Below are positions 6,880 to 15,112 of a stretch of 64,000 nucleotides of DNA, piece by piece. Source of the stretch: DASXMT01 sp963803065 (lineage in GTDB: Bacteria; Actinomycetota; Acidimicrobiia; Acidimicrobiales; RAAP-2); contig CAWDKW010000013.1 of assembly GCA_963803065.1 (NCBI GenBank), forward strand, positions 1 to 64,000. The letters are read 5' to 3'. The notes below the pieces were generated by a model. It was not told the DNA's origin, ran no database searches, and saw only the letters and a program-made list of their open reading frames with translations. Every line of letters starts with the position of its first letter. The stretch's first letter is position 1. The translations under genes were made by a program, and so were the position numbers.

Positions 6880-8481
6880 ATGCGGGAGCGCACCAACGAC
6901 GTCGAAGTCGAGCGGGACGTCAAGGTCAGGGTGTCGGATCGGACGGTGCTATTGGCCGACGTTCACCACCCCGTGGGCGTCGACGACGCCCCCACCATCT
7001 TGGAGCGCACGCCGTACGGCAGGGTCAACTTCGCCTCCGCCATGGGCCCGGAGTTCGCCGCCCGCGGCTACCGGTACGTCCTGCAGGCATGCCGGGGCAC
7101 GGACGGGTCGGGTGGCACGCACAGCTACTTCGCCGAAGCGGGGGACGGGCGGGACACAGCGGACTGGATCGCTTCCCAGCCGTGGTTCAACGGCCGCATG
7201 GGCACGTTCGGCGGTAGCTATATGGGCTTCACCCAGTGGGCGCTAGCCTCCACCAAGCCGCCGCACCTCAAGGCCATGGCCATCGCCCTGTCGACCTCGG
7301 TGCGGGCCTACTCGTGGTATCCGGGAGGCTCGCTGGCCCTCGAGGTGATCATTCCCTGGGACGCCGGCGCCACCCAGTTCAACAAGAAGGCCGACGCCAC
7401 CGACATCTCCCCCGAGGGCATCGAGCGGCGCATGACCGAGCTGAAGGCGGGCTTCGACCACCTGCCTCTTGGTGAGGTGATCCACCGGCTCACCGGCGTC
7501 GACCTGCAGCTCTATCGGGACCAGCTCGCTCACGGTGGCGCCGGGGATGCCTTTTGGGATCCGGTGAACTTCCGGCCCCTGCTGGCGGAATGGACGGTGC
7601 CGACCCTGCTCGTCGACGGCTGGCACGATTACCCGCTGCCCGGCGTGGTGGAGGACTACGCCGTCCTCCGCGACTCGCCCGCCCCCGTGCATCTGCGCAT
7701 CGGCGCCGGCGGACACCTGGGCGGGGGCGGGGAGGGCGGCATGACGGACGCCCCACTGGAGTGGTTCGACACCTGGTTGCTCGCCCGGGAGGGACTGCTC
7801 GGCCCCACCCCGGTAAAGGTCCACGTGCAGGGTGAAGGCGGACACTGGCGCGACTTGCCGGACTGGCCCCCTCCCTCAGAGCCGACCCGCTGGTACCTCC
7901 ATACCGGGGGCCACCTCGCGCCCATGCCGCCGGAGGCACCGCCTGGGCCCGACCGCTATCGCTACGACCCCGCCGACCCCACGCCGTCGGTGGGCGGCAT
8001 CGGCATGCTTACCGGGGGCACCGTGGACAACCGGTCTCTCGAGGCCCGCCCGGACGTCCTCGTCTACACCTCCGATGAGCTGGGAGAGCCTCTCGAGCTC
8101 GTCGGTCCGGTGGAGGCGGAGCTGCACGTGGGCTCGAGCCTGGGCCACACGGACTTCTTCGTCCGGGTCTGCGACGTGTCGCCCGAGGGGCAGTCCGTCA
8201 ACGTGTGCGACGGACTGCGGCGCTTCGACCCTGCGTCCATACGCCGGAACCCGGACGGGACGTTCAGAGCGGCGGTGACCCTGTGGCCCGTCGGTCACAC
8301 CTTCGCCGCCGGTCACCGCCTTCGGGTCCAGGTCTCCAGTGGCGCCCACCCCGTCTACGCCCGCAATCTGGGCACCGGAGAGCCGCCGGCCACGGCCACC
8401 GCCCTGCGGGCCGCCGAACAGGCCGTGTACCACGAGCCGGGCCGGCCGTCCTGGGTGGCTCTCCCGCACTTCTCAGGCTGA
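6880..8481 (+). CDS. CocE/NonD family hydrolase (X-Pro dipeptidyl-peptidase S15-like)
   Basis: A 533-residue enzyme of the CocE/NonD esterase-peptidase group. The N-terminal alpha/beta hydrolase carries RTPYGR, GTDGSGG and the nucleophile elbow GTFGGSYMGFTQW (serine at about residue 112). The acidic residue is probably in VDGWHDYP and the histidine in AGGHLGGG. The C-terminal jelly-roll PepX_C domain begins near PDVLVYTSDELGEPLELVG and ends near the C-terminus. I placed the start at ATG 6880 because gaggggg lies just upstream and MRERTNDVEVERDVKVRV begins the family domain; in-frame codons further upstream run through the dispersed repeat. Substrates in this family are acyl esters or amides. 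An LLM oxidoreductase follows 101 bases later. Confidence 0.88.
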   Translation: MRERTNDVEVERDVKVRVSDRTVLLADVHHPVGVDDAPTILERTPYGRVNFASAMGPEFAARGYRYVLQACRGTDGSGGTHSYFAEAGDGRDTADWIASQPWFNGRMGTFGGSYMGFTQWALASTKPPHLKAMAIALSTSVRAYSWYPGGSLALEVIIPWDAGATQFNKKADATDISPEGIERRMTELKAGFDHLPLGEVIHRLTGVDLQLYRDQLAHGGAGDAFWDPVNFRPLLAEWTVPTLLVDGWHDYPLPGVVEDYAVLRDSPAPVHLRIGAGGHLGGGGEGGMTDAPLEWFDTWLLAREGLLGPTPVKVHVQGEGGHWRDLPDWPPPSEPTRWYLHTGGHLAPMPPEAPPGPDRYRYDPADPTPSVGGIGMLTGGTVDNRSLEARPDVLVYTSDELGEPLELVGPVEAELHVGSSLGHTDFFVRVCDVSPEGQSVNVCDGLRRFDPASIRRNPDGTFRAAVTLWPVGHTFAAGHRLRVQVSSGAHPVYARNLGTGEPPATATALRAAEQAVYHEPGRPSWVALPHFSG

Positions 8482-8582
8482 CGTCTCGGGCCTGCGGGTG
8501 CCCCGTCCGGACCATATGGCCAATTGGCCCGAGATGCGGCTCACTAGACTTCGCCCACCAAAAATGCGATGAGGGGGTAGTC

Positions 8583-9692
8583 GTGCGATTTGGTCTGTTC
8601 CTGATGCCAGAACCGTTTCCGTGGTCCAACTGGACGCTGTCGTATGACCTGAAGCTCGAGGAGATGGCGCTGGCCGATCGGCTCGGCTACGACGAGGTAT
8701 GGGTGGGCGAGCACCACACCGGCGCCTACGAGAACGTCCCAGCCCCCGATATCTTCATCGCCAAGGCGTCGGCGGTGACCCATCGGATCGGCCTCGGTAC
8801 GGGGACGATCAACCTGCCCTATCACGACCCCTTCATGGTCGCCGAGCGGCTCGCCTTCCTCGACCACCTGACTCACGGCCGGCTCATATACGGTTTCGGG
8901 GGCGGTGGCCTGGTCAGCGACAAACGCTTCTTCCACCTCGACCCAAGTGAGGGAACCCCCCGCCTCCGGGAAGCCCTGGACATCATCGAGGCCCTCTACG
9001 CATCCACTGACTACATCAACTTCGACGGCAAGTTCTGGAACCTCGACCACAAGCGCATCCAAGTGCGCCCCTACCAGGAGTTCCCGCAGTTCGCGGTCGC
9101 CGGTATGTCCGGAGTGCACAACTTCGACCTGTGCGGCAGCCGCGGGTACGGCGCGCTGAGCATCTATTTCACGCCCGTCCACATCGAGTCCAATCCGGGC
9201 ATGCCCGACCTACGCAGCCAGGGGGCGGCGTTGGCCGAGGCGGCGGAGCGATCGGGGCGAGACCCGGAGCGGGCCCGCCGGGATTGGCGCATCTGTCGCG
9301 AGGTCTATGTCTCGGACTCCAAGGTCGCGGCGATGAGCGAGATCAGGGAGAGCTTGCGCCAGTCCTACGACTACCTGTTCAAGATCGGCCTTGCCCCCCT
9401 CATGAAGCGCGACGCGGACATGCCCGACGCCGATGTCACCTTCGACTGGATGGTCGAGAACATTCCCTGGATTATCGGCTCACCGGCGGAGTGCAGAGCC
9501 CAGATCCATGACATGCACGACGATCTCGGCGGCTTCGGGACGCTCCTCTTCAACTCCCGAGATTGGGTCACCAGCGACCGGTGGAACCGGTCCCTCGAGC
9601 TGTTTGCCCGTTATGTCGCCCCGCACTTCAGCCGCCGAGACGACCAGCGCTTCCGCACCGAGCTGGCCGAGGACGCCCTCGGCGGAGGGTGA
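8583..9692 (+). CDS. LLM class flavin/F420-dependent oxidoreductase
   Basis: A 369-residue bacterial-luciferase-like monooxygenase. FGLFLMPEPFPWSN opens the TIM barrel, and VWVGEHHTGAYENVPAPDI is the EHH-type signature of luciferase alpha-like enzymes. RIGLGTGTINLPYHDPFM and AERLAFLDHLTHGRLIYGFG are the conserved strand and helix around the flavin site. The start is GTG 8583 with gaggggg directly upstream; frames further upstream overlap the previous gene without homology. The oxidised substrate is unknown. The next gene starts inside its stop codon (GTG 9689), so the two are translationally coupled. Two-component FMN luciferases keep the EHH motif, so FMNH2 is as likely as F420. Confidence 0.9.
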   Translation: MRFGLFLMPEPFPWSNWTLSYDLKLEEMALADRLGYDEVWVGEHHTGAYENVPAPDIFIAKASAVTHRIGLGTGTINLPYHDPFMVAERLAFLDHLTHGRLIYGFGGGGLVSDKRFFHLDPSEGTPRLREALDIIEALYASTDYINFDGKFWNLDHKRIQVRPYQEFPQFAVAGMSGVHNFDLCGSRGYGALSIYFTPVHIESNPGMPDLRSQGAALAEAAERSGRDPERARRDWRICREVYVSDSKVAAMSEIRESLRQSYDYLFKIGLAPLMKRDADMPDADVTFDWMVENIPWIIGSPAECRAQIHDMHDDLGGFGTLLFNSRDWVTSDRWNRSLELFARYVAPHFSRRDDQRFRTELAEDALGGG

Positions 9693-10471
9693 CTCGAACA
9701 CGTCGACCCGCCGGCTGTGGACAGTGGGCCTCGAGTGCTCTCGTCTTGGTTGCCGTCGCACTCGTCGCCGGCGCCTGCACTCAGCAGTCCTCGACCCGGT
9801 CGCCGTCCCCCACTACGGGGACAACCGCCCCAACCACTCAGGTGACCGCGTCCACCAAGGCTGCACCACCACCGACCCCGGCACCGGCGACCACGACCGC
9901 CCCGGCTCCGCCTCCCACGACCGCCCCGGCTCCGCCGCCTCCCCCGGCCACGGTTCCGGGCCCCACCATCGGAATCCAGGTCGGTCCGGGCGCCCAAGCC
10001 ACCTACGCCGTCCAGCCGCAGCCCGCCCCTGGATCGTGCCGCTACACGTACGTCGGGCCCGACCCGCTCCCAGATCCGCACTGCACTCCTGGCGCCGTCG
10101 ATCCGCAGGTGACCCAGGCCAACATCGGCTCGACCATCTGTTCCAGTGGGTTCACCTCGACCATCCGCCCCCCCGGGCGTGTCACCGAGCCGGAGAAGGA
10201 GGCTTCGGCCGCCGCTTACGGCTACACCGGGTCGCTCCACGTCGCCGAGTACGACCACTTGATCTCACTGGAGCTAGGTGGCGACCCGAACGATCCAGCC
10301 AATCTGTGGGTGGAACCGCCCGACAACCCCAACGCCACCTCGTTCGCCAACACGAAGGACCAGCTCGAGAACAGGCTCAACAGCCTGGTCTGTTCGGGAC
10401 AGCTCCCCCTGGCTGTGGCCCAGCAGGCCATCGCATCCAACTGGGTCACCGCTTATCAGACCTACGGCTGA
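9689..10471 (+). CDS. Lipoprotein with Pro/Thr-rich linker and HNH-like C-terminal domain
   Basis: A 260-residue protein. Residues 1-28 form a lipoprotein signal peptide ending in the lipobox LVAGAC. A low-complexity Thr/Pro/Ala linker spans about 30-95. The globular C-terminal part contains YTYVGPDPLPDPHCTPG, two further Cys-containing segments (TICSSGF, LVCSGQ) and EYDHLISLELGGDPNDPANL followed by WVEPPD. This YDHLI.LELGG..D..NLW pattern resembles the His-Me-finger/HNH fold seen in many bacterial extracellular hypothetical proteins. The start GTG 9689 overlaps the stop of the LLM gene by three bases and gives a proper signal peptide. The function is unproven: a surface nuclease-like or structural role are both possible. 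Confidence 0.75.
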   Translation: MTRTRRPAGCGQWASSALVLVAVALVAGACTQQSSTRSPSPTTGTTAPTTQVTASTKAAPPPTPAPATTTAPAPPPTTAPAPPPPPATVPGPTIGIQVGPGAQATYAVQPQPAPGSCRYTYVGPDPLPDPHCTPGAVDPQVTQANIGSTICSSGFTSTIRPPGRVTEPEKEASAAAYGYTGSLHVAEYDHLISLELGGDPNDPANLWVEPPDNPNATSFANTKDQLENRLNSLVCSGQLPLAVAQQAIASNWVTAYQTYG

Positions 10472-10595
10472 TGGCGAAAGAGGTGGAAGCGTCGACGATC
10501 CCAGGCCTGCGTGGGTTTGGTCCCGACGGCGCAGGGCCGCGTGCGACAAAAGGCGGATCCACGACGACCGGCCTCACCTTGGTGGCTCGGCTGCG

Positions 10596-10639
10596 CTCTC
10601 CCCAGGTCAGCCGAGTAATGTCGGAGGCCCACACAGACA
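10596..10639. repeat. Dispersed intergenic repeat, copy B
   Basis: These 44 bases match 6741-6786 almost exactly (ctctccccaggtca and ccgagtaatgtcg shared). It sits in the 267-base gap 10472-10738 upstream of the OB-fold gene. Nothing else recognisable is seen in that gap. Confidence 0.7.
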
Positions 10640-10738
10640 GTGAACCACCACGAGGACCAAACCACCCACCCTCGGTCAATTTTGTAGGTAGCGTTCTCTG
10701 CCACTGCCCGAACCACTGGAAAGGCTCGAAGGGGACCG

Positions 10739-11725
10739 TTGACCCGATTCGTCGAAAGCACCATCACGTTCCCGTACAAGCGGTCCCTCGGACCTGTGGT
10801 CGGGGCGTTCATGACCGCCCTCACCGAAAAGCAGATCCTGGGCATCCGTTGCCAGGACGCGGTGCTGGTCCCACCCATGGAGTGGGACCCGGCGACCGGG
10901 GCTGAGCTTCCGCACGAGTTCGTGGAGGTGGGGCCGGCGGGCACGGTCGAGTCGTGGACATGGGTGGTGACCCCCTCAGAGCAGCATCCGCTCGACCATC
11001 CTTTTGCCTTTGCCCTGGTCCGCCTGGACGGTGCCACCACACCCCTGCTGCATGCGGTGGACGCCGGCACACCGGAGCGCATGTCCGAGGGCATGCGGGT
11101 TGCCCCCAGATGGCGGGGCAGCCGGGAGGGGCGTATCGGCGACATCATCTCCTTTGTCCCCGGCGAGACGGCCGAGATCGAGGGCGAGGACACCGGTGGA
11201 GCCGCCGAACCGGTGACCCGCATGGACTATCTGGCCTCGATCACCTATCGGAACCCGGTCCCCGAGGCCGCCGACCGGGCCACCGAGGCATCCCGGGAGC
11301 ACCGACTGCTGGGCCTGCGGTGCCCGACGTGTGAACGGGTGTACGCCGGCGGACGCGGCTACTGCCCCATCGACGCCATCGAGCTCGGGCCGGAGTGCGA
11401 GGTGGACCTGCCCCACAAAGGCACCATCACCAACTTCGCCATCGTCACCCCGGTGCAGTATCCGGGCCAGACCGAGACCGAACCGTTCGTCCGGGCCTTC
11501 GTCCTCCTCGATGGAACCGACGTGATCATTCCCTACTCGGCGGTCATCGAGTTGCCCGCCGATCAGGTGCGGGTCGGCCAGCGGGTCGACGCGGTGTGGG
11601 CATCGCCCGCCGAGGAGGCCGAAGAGGGTGGCGGCATGGGCGGGACCTGGGGCTCCCTGCTCGGATGGATCCCCAACGGTGAGCCGGATCTCGACGATCC
11701 CGACCTCGTCAACCGCATCTTCTGA
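10739..11725 (+). CDS. Double OB-fold (DUF35) zinc-ribbon protein, Rv3521-like
   Basis: A 328-residue protein made of two DUF35-type modules. The N-terminal half opens with FPYKRSLGPVVGAFMTALTE and KQILGIRC, diagnostic of the Rv3521 group. The second half has a rubredoxin-like zinc ribbon (CPTCERVYAGGRGYCPID) followed by an OB-fold (KGTITNFAIVTPVQYPG). Start TTG 10739 is chosen because the conserved N-terminus precedes the internal ATG. DUF35 proteins partner thiolase-fold or hydratase proteins in CoA-ester metabolism, e.g. with Ltp2 in steroid side-chain cleavage. The two genes downstream are such thiolase-fold proteins, 2 bases and then -4 bases apart, so a three-protein complex is likely. 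Confidence 0.87.
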   Translation: MTRFVESTITFPYKRSLGPVVGAFMTALTEKQILGIRCQDAVLVPPMEWDPATGAELPHEFVEVGPAGTVESWTWVVTPSEQHPLDHPFAFALVRLDGATTPLLHAVDAGTPERMSEGMRVAPRWRGSREGRIGDIISFVPGETAEIEGEDTGGAAEPVTRMDYLASITYRNPVPEAADRATEASREHRLLGLRCPTCERVYAGGRGYCPIDAIELGPECEVDLPHKGTITNFAIVTPVQYPGQTETEPFVRAFVLLDGTDVIIPYSAVIELPADQVRVGQRVDAVWASPAEEAEEGGGMGGTWGSLLGWIPNGEPDLDDPDLVNRIF

Positions 11726-11727
11726 TC

Positions 11728-12756
11728 ATGAGCGCATCCTCGACCGATATCGCCGTCATCGGCTGGGCCCAGACCCCCATGGTCCGGCACACCGACAAGT
11801 CGGAGACCCAGCTCCTGATGGAGGCCATCACGGACGCCCTCACCCCGCTCGGCCTGAGCCGCGCCGACATCGACTTCACGTGCCTGGGCAGTTGCGACTA
11901 CATCACCGGCCAGGCCTTCTCCTTCGTCTCCAACCTGGACGCCATCGGTGCCTGGCCCCCCAAGCGGGACTCCCACGTGGAGATGGACGGCGCCTGGGCC
12001 CTCTACGAAGCGTGGCTCCGCTTGCAGGAGGGCGACATCGAGATCGCCGTAGTCACGGGATCCGGTCGTTCCTCGACCGGCGATCCGGCCCTCATCTATC
12101 CCATGGAGATGGACCCGTACTTTCTGGCCCCGCTGGGCGCCGATCCGCTGACCTTCGCCGCCCTCCAGGCTCGGGCGGTCATCGCCGCCGGCATCGCCGA
12201 CGAGCGCGCCATGGCCGAGGTGGCGGTGCGGGCCCGCGGCAAGGGTGACGCCGAGTCCCTGCTGGCCGAGGAGTTCGTCCGCCAGCCGCTCCGACGACAC
12301 GATCTACCCCCGATCACGGACGGGGCCGCCGCCATGGTGCTGGCCACCGGCGATCGGGCCCGCCAGCTGGTGCAGCGACCGGCCTACGTCACCGGGTTCG
12401 ACCACCGGACCGAGTGCCACAACCCGTCCTTTCGGGCCCTCGACGACTCGCCGTCCACCCGCATCGCCGCCGAGGCCGCTGGGCTGGGCGACGCCCCCGT
12501 CGAGGTGGCTGAGCTGCAGGCCGCCTTCACCCACGAAGAACTGCTCTTGCGGAGGGTGCTCGGCCTCGCGGACGACGTGGTCGTGAACCCTTCCGGAGGG
12601 GCGTTGCGAGACAATCCCATCATGGCCACCGGACTGTGCCGGGTGGGCTACGCCGCCGACCACATATTCGGGGGCGGGAACCGGGCCCTGGCCCATGCAA
12701 CATCGGGACCGTGTCTGCAACAGAACCTCGTCTGCATCCTGGAGGGACGGTCGTGA
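11728..12756 (+). CDS. Thiolase-fold lipid-transfer protein (Ltp4-like), no catalytic Cys
   Basis: A 342-residue thiolase superfamily protein. IAVIGWAQTPMVRH is the N-terminal strand and DFTCLGSCDYITGQAFSFV follows. At the position of the catalytic cysteine the sequence is SHVEMDGAWALYEAWL, with no cysteine, as in the Ltp4-type SCP2-thiolase relatives. A histidine-containing C-terminal loop (PSGGALRDNPIMATGLCR) is kept. ATG 11728 follows the OB-fold gene stop by two bases. Without the cysteine it cannot do Claisen chemistry by the usual route. By analogy with Ltp2 it may be a retro-aldolase subunit for side-chain CoA esters, together with its DUF35 neighbour. Confidence 0.85.
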   Translation: MSASSTDIAVIGWAQTPMVRHTDKSETQLLMEAITDALTPLGLSRADIDFTCLGSCDYITGQAFSFVSNLDAIGAWPPKRDSHVEMDGAWALYEAWLRLQEGDIEIAVVTGSGRSSTGDPALIYPMEMDPYFLAPLGADPLTFAALQARAVIAAGIADERAMAEVAVRARGKGDAESLLAEEFVRQPLRRHDLPPITDGAAAMVLATGDRARQLVQRPAYVTGFDHRTECHNPSFRALDDSPSTRIAAEAAGLGDAPVEVAELQAAFTHEELLLRRVLGLADDVVVNPSGGALRDNPIMATGLCRVGYAADHIFGGGNRALAHATSGPCLQQNLVCILEGRS

Positions 12757-13919
12757 GCTCACCCCCGGTCGCCGTGGTCGGTGTCGGCCAGACCCACCAC
12801 AAGTCTCGACGGCTCGACGTGTCCTTCGGCGGTCTGGTGCGAGAGGCCGTCTTCCGGGCCCTCGACGACGCCCAGATGACACTGGCGGACATTGACGCCG
12901 TGGTGCTGGGCAAGGCCCCCGACCTCTTCGAGGGCGTGATGAAGCCGGAGCTCTACCTGTCCGACGCCCTCGGCGCGGTGGGCAAGCCCATGTTCCGGGT
13001 CCATACGGCCGGCTCGGTGGGAGGCACCACCGCTATCGTGGCCGCCTCGCACGTCCAAGCGGGCAAGCACAAGACAGTGCTGGCCGTCGCCTTCGAGAAG
13101 CAGTCCGAGGGCAACGCCCAGTTCGCCCTGGGCAGCGGGAGAGGTGCCTCCCTGGGTGCCGGTGGTGCCTTCGCCCCATTCATCCGGGCGTACATCCAAC
13201 GGAGCGGGGCCCCCGAGCACATCGGGTGGAAGGTGGCGGTCAAGGACCGGCTCAACGCCTTGAAGAACCCCTACGCCCACCTCAAGATCGAGGACATCTC
13301 CATCGAAAAGGTCAAGGCCTCACCCATGATGTGGGAGCCCACCCGGTTCCTCGAGTCATGCCCGTCGTCCGACGGGGCCTGCGCTGTGGTCATCACCGAC
13401 GAGGCCGGGGCCAACACCGCGGCGGCCGCCGGTCGGCCCCCGGCGTGGATCCTGGCTTCCTCGTCCCGGTCCGAGCCACCGAGCTTTCCCGGTCGGGACC
13501 CGGTGCGGCCCGCCGCCGCCCTCCAGTGCGCCGCCGACGTCTACACCGCAGCCGGGATCACCGACCCCCGCCGCCAGATCGACACCGCCGAGCTGTACGT
13601 CCCCTTCTCGTGGCTGGAGCCCATCTGGCTCGAGGCCTTCGGCCTGGCCGAGGAGGGCGAGGGTTGGAAGCTGGTCGACGACGGCACGACCGAGCTCGGG
13701 GGCTCACTGCCGGTCAACGCCTCCGGTGGCGTCCTGTCCAGCAATCCCATCGGGGCCTCGGGCCTGCTTCGGTTCGCCGAGGCGGCCAACCAGGTGCGGG
13801 GTGCGGCCGGGGAGCACCAGGTGGACGGGGCCAAGGTGGCCATCGGCATGGCCTACGGGGCCAACAACCAGTACTTCAGCACCTGGGCAGTCGGGAGTTC
13901 GCTGCACCCCTTCGGGTAG
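12753..13919 (+). CDS. Thiolase-fold lipid-transfer protein (Ltp3-like), no catalytic Cys
   Basis: A 388-residue thiolase superfamily protein. PVAVVGVGQTHHKSRR opens the fold, and the active-site segment reads VHTAGSVGGTTAIVAASH with Ser/Gly where thiolases have Cys. LPVNASGGVLSSNPIGASGL and GMAYGANNQYFSTW are the C-terminal catalytic loops. I place the start at GTG 12753, overlapping the previous stop by four bases with ggaggg just upstream. The order OB-fold, Ltp4-like, Ltp3-like copies the mycobacterial Rv3521-ltp4-ltp3 arrangement, which is linked to the cholesterol catabolic region there. The substrate here is unknown: a sterol-like, terpenoid or branched CoA ester. Confidence 0.86.
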   Translation: MSSPPVAVVGVGQTHHKSRRLDVSFGGLVREAVFRALDDAQMTLADIDAVVLGKAPDLFEGVMKPELYLSDALGAVGKPMFRVHTAGSVGGTTAIVAASHVQAGKHKTVLAVAFEKQSEGNAQFALGSGRGASLGAGGAFAPFIRAYIQRSGAPEHIGWKVAVKDRLNALKNPYAHLKIEDISIEKVKASPMMWEPTRFLESCPSSDGACAVVITDEAGANTAAAAGRPPAWILASSSRSEPPSFPGRDPVRPAAALQCAADVYTAAGITDPRRQIDTAELYVPFSWLEPIWLEAFGLAEEGEGWKLVDDGTTELGGSLPVNASGGVLSSNPIGASGLLRFAEAANQVRGAAGEHQVDGAKVAIGMAYGANNQYFSTWAVGSSLHPFG

Positions 13920-14025
13920 GCCGGTCGGTCGGCCGATCCTCGCCACCACCGATGCGGGGCCCGTCGCTGACAGATTCGGGCACGAGGAGGCCCGGCGGAG
14001 GGCGATCGTGACCTCGTTGATGCGG

Positions 14026-14070
14026 TCTCGTGGATGACGGTCTCGTGGATGACGGCTTCATCGATGACGG
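14026..14070. repeat. Tandem 15-bp repeat, three units
   Basis: Units tctcgtggatgacgg (14026-14040), an identical copy (14041-14055) and the diverged cttcatcgatgacgg (14056-14070). It lies in the 311-base gap 13920-14230, which otherwise shows no gene. The 15-bp period equals five codons, but no open frame across it looks coding. Confidence 0.75.
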
Positions 14071-14230
14071 TTGCGTGGCGATCGCGTTGCGAGAACCGGA
14101 ATCTTCCTCACGATTTCGGGGTCAGCTCGACTGCGTCGCTGGTTGAAGCCGTGACCGACGTCCAACGCTGCCGATGACCGAGTCCACCCCGAAGGAGTGC
14201 GAGGCCGCATGACGTTCCCCGACCACTACG

Positions 14231-15112
14231 GTGGACAAAGTGAGGGATGGGGCCCCACTTTCTGACCGACTGTCGGTCACGGTGCCGGCCGGCGACCAAC
14301 GGCCACCCAGCCCACCGCCGGCACCCCAGCGCAAGTGGCGAGCTCCACGAGTGCTGGGTGGCGCTCTCGTCTTGGCCCTTGTCTTGGCCGTCGCCACTCT
14401 CTTCGTGCTGGATGTGCACCTCTCCCAGCGACCGGCGGTCAGCTCGAAGGACGTCAACAGCACCGTCAACCAGAAGGTGAAGGCAGCGATCTCCCGGCTG
14501 CAGTCGCAACCACCGGCGGCAGCCAAGGTGTACCGGGCCACCAGAGCTGGGTTGGTGGTCGTCGAGTCGCAGGGTGCGCCCGGCACCGAGGATCTTGGCA
14601 CCGGCATCGTCGTCGATGCCCAAGGCGAGATCCTCACCGCGCTCCACGTCGTCCAGGGCGGCGCGAACATCGGGGTCACCTTCGCCGATGGGACCGCCTC
14701 GGCAGCCTCCATCACCTCCTCGGACCCGGCCCACGACATCGCGGTACTGACCCCGAGTCGGTTGCCGTCAGTGATCGTGCCCGAGGTGCTCGGCGGGAGC
14801 GCCCAGATCGGGGACGAGGCTTTGGTCGTCGCCAATCCGCTCGGCCTCGACGCCTCCCTATCCGAAGGGGTCGTCTCCGGGCTCGACCGATCGTTCCCGC
14901 TGGCCAACGGGAACACACTGTCGGGGATGATCCAGTTCGACGCGGCCGTCAACCCAGGGAGTTCCGGCGGTCCGTTGTTCAATGCGAAAGGGCAGGTGAT
15001 GGGGATCGTGACTGGCCTCGCCAATCCTGCGAGCACCGACGACTTTGCCGGCATCGGCTTCGCCGTCCCCATAACCACCGCCAGCCGAGCCGCTGGTGCG
15101 CCTGCCAAATGA
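14231..15112 (+). CDS. Membrane-anchored trypsin-like serine protease (HtrA/S1C type without PDZ)
   Basis: A 293-residue protein. A short cytoplasmic N-terminus is followed by one transmembrane helix at about 41-62 (GGALVLALVLAVATLFVLD). The extracytoplasmic protease domain has the full triad: His in EILTALHVV, Asp in DPAHDIAVL and Ser in NPGSSGGPLF. The protein ends soon after the protease domain (GIGFAVPITTAS), so the PDZ domain of DegP/HtrA is absent. Start GTG 14231 gives a basic, positive-inside N-terminus. Its stop overlaps the MoxR start (ATGA), making it the head of a five-gene operon. A role in envelope stress or in maturing the VWA proteins is inferred from position. Confidence 0.87.
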   Translation: MDKVRDGAPLSDRLSVTVPAGDQRPPSPPPAPQRKWRAPRVLGGALVLALVLAVATLFVLDVHLSQRPAVSSKDVNSTVNQKVKAAISRLQSQPPAAAKVYRATRAGLVVVESQGAPGTEDLGTGIVVDAQGEILTALHVVQGGANIGVTFADGTASAASITSSDPAHDIAVLTPSRLPSVIVPEVLGGSAQIGDEALVVANPLGLDASLSEGVVSGLDRSFPLANGNTLSGMIQFDAAVNPGSSGGPLFNAKGQVMGIVTGLANPASTDDFAGIGFAVPITTASRAAGAPAK

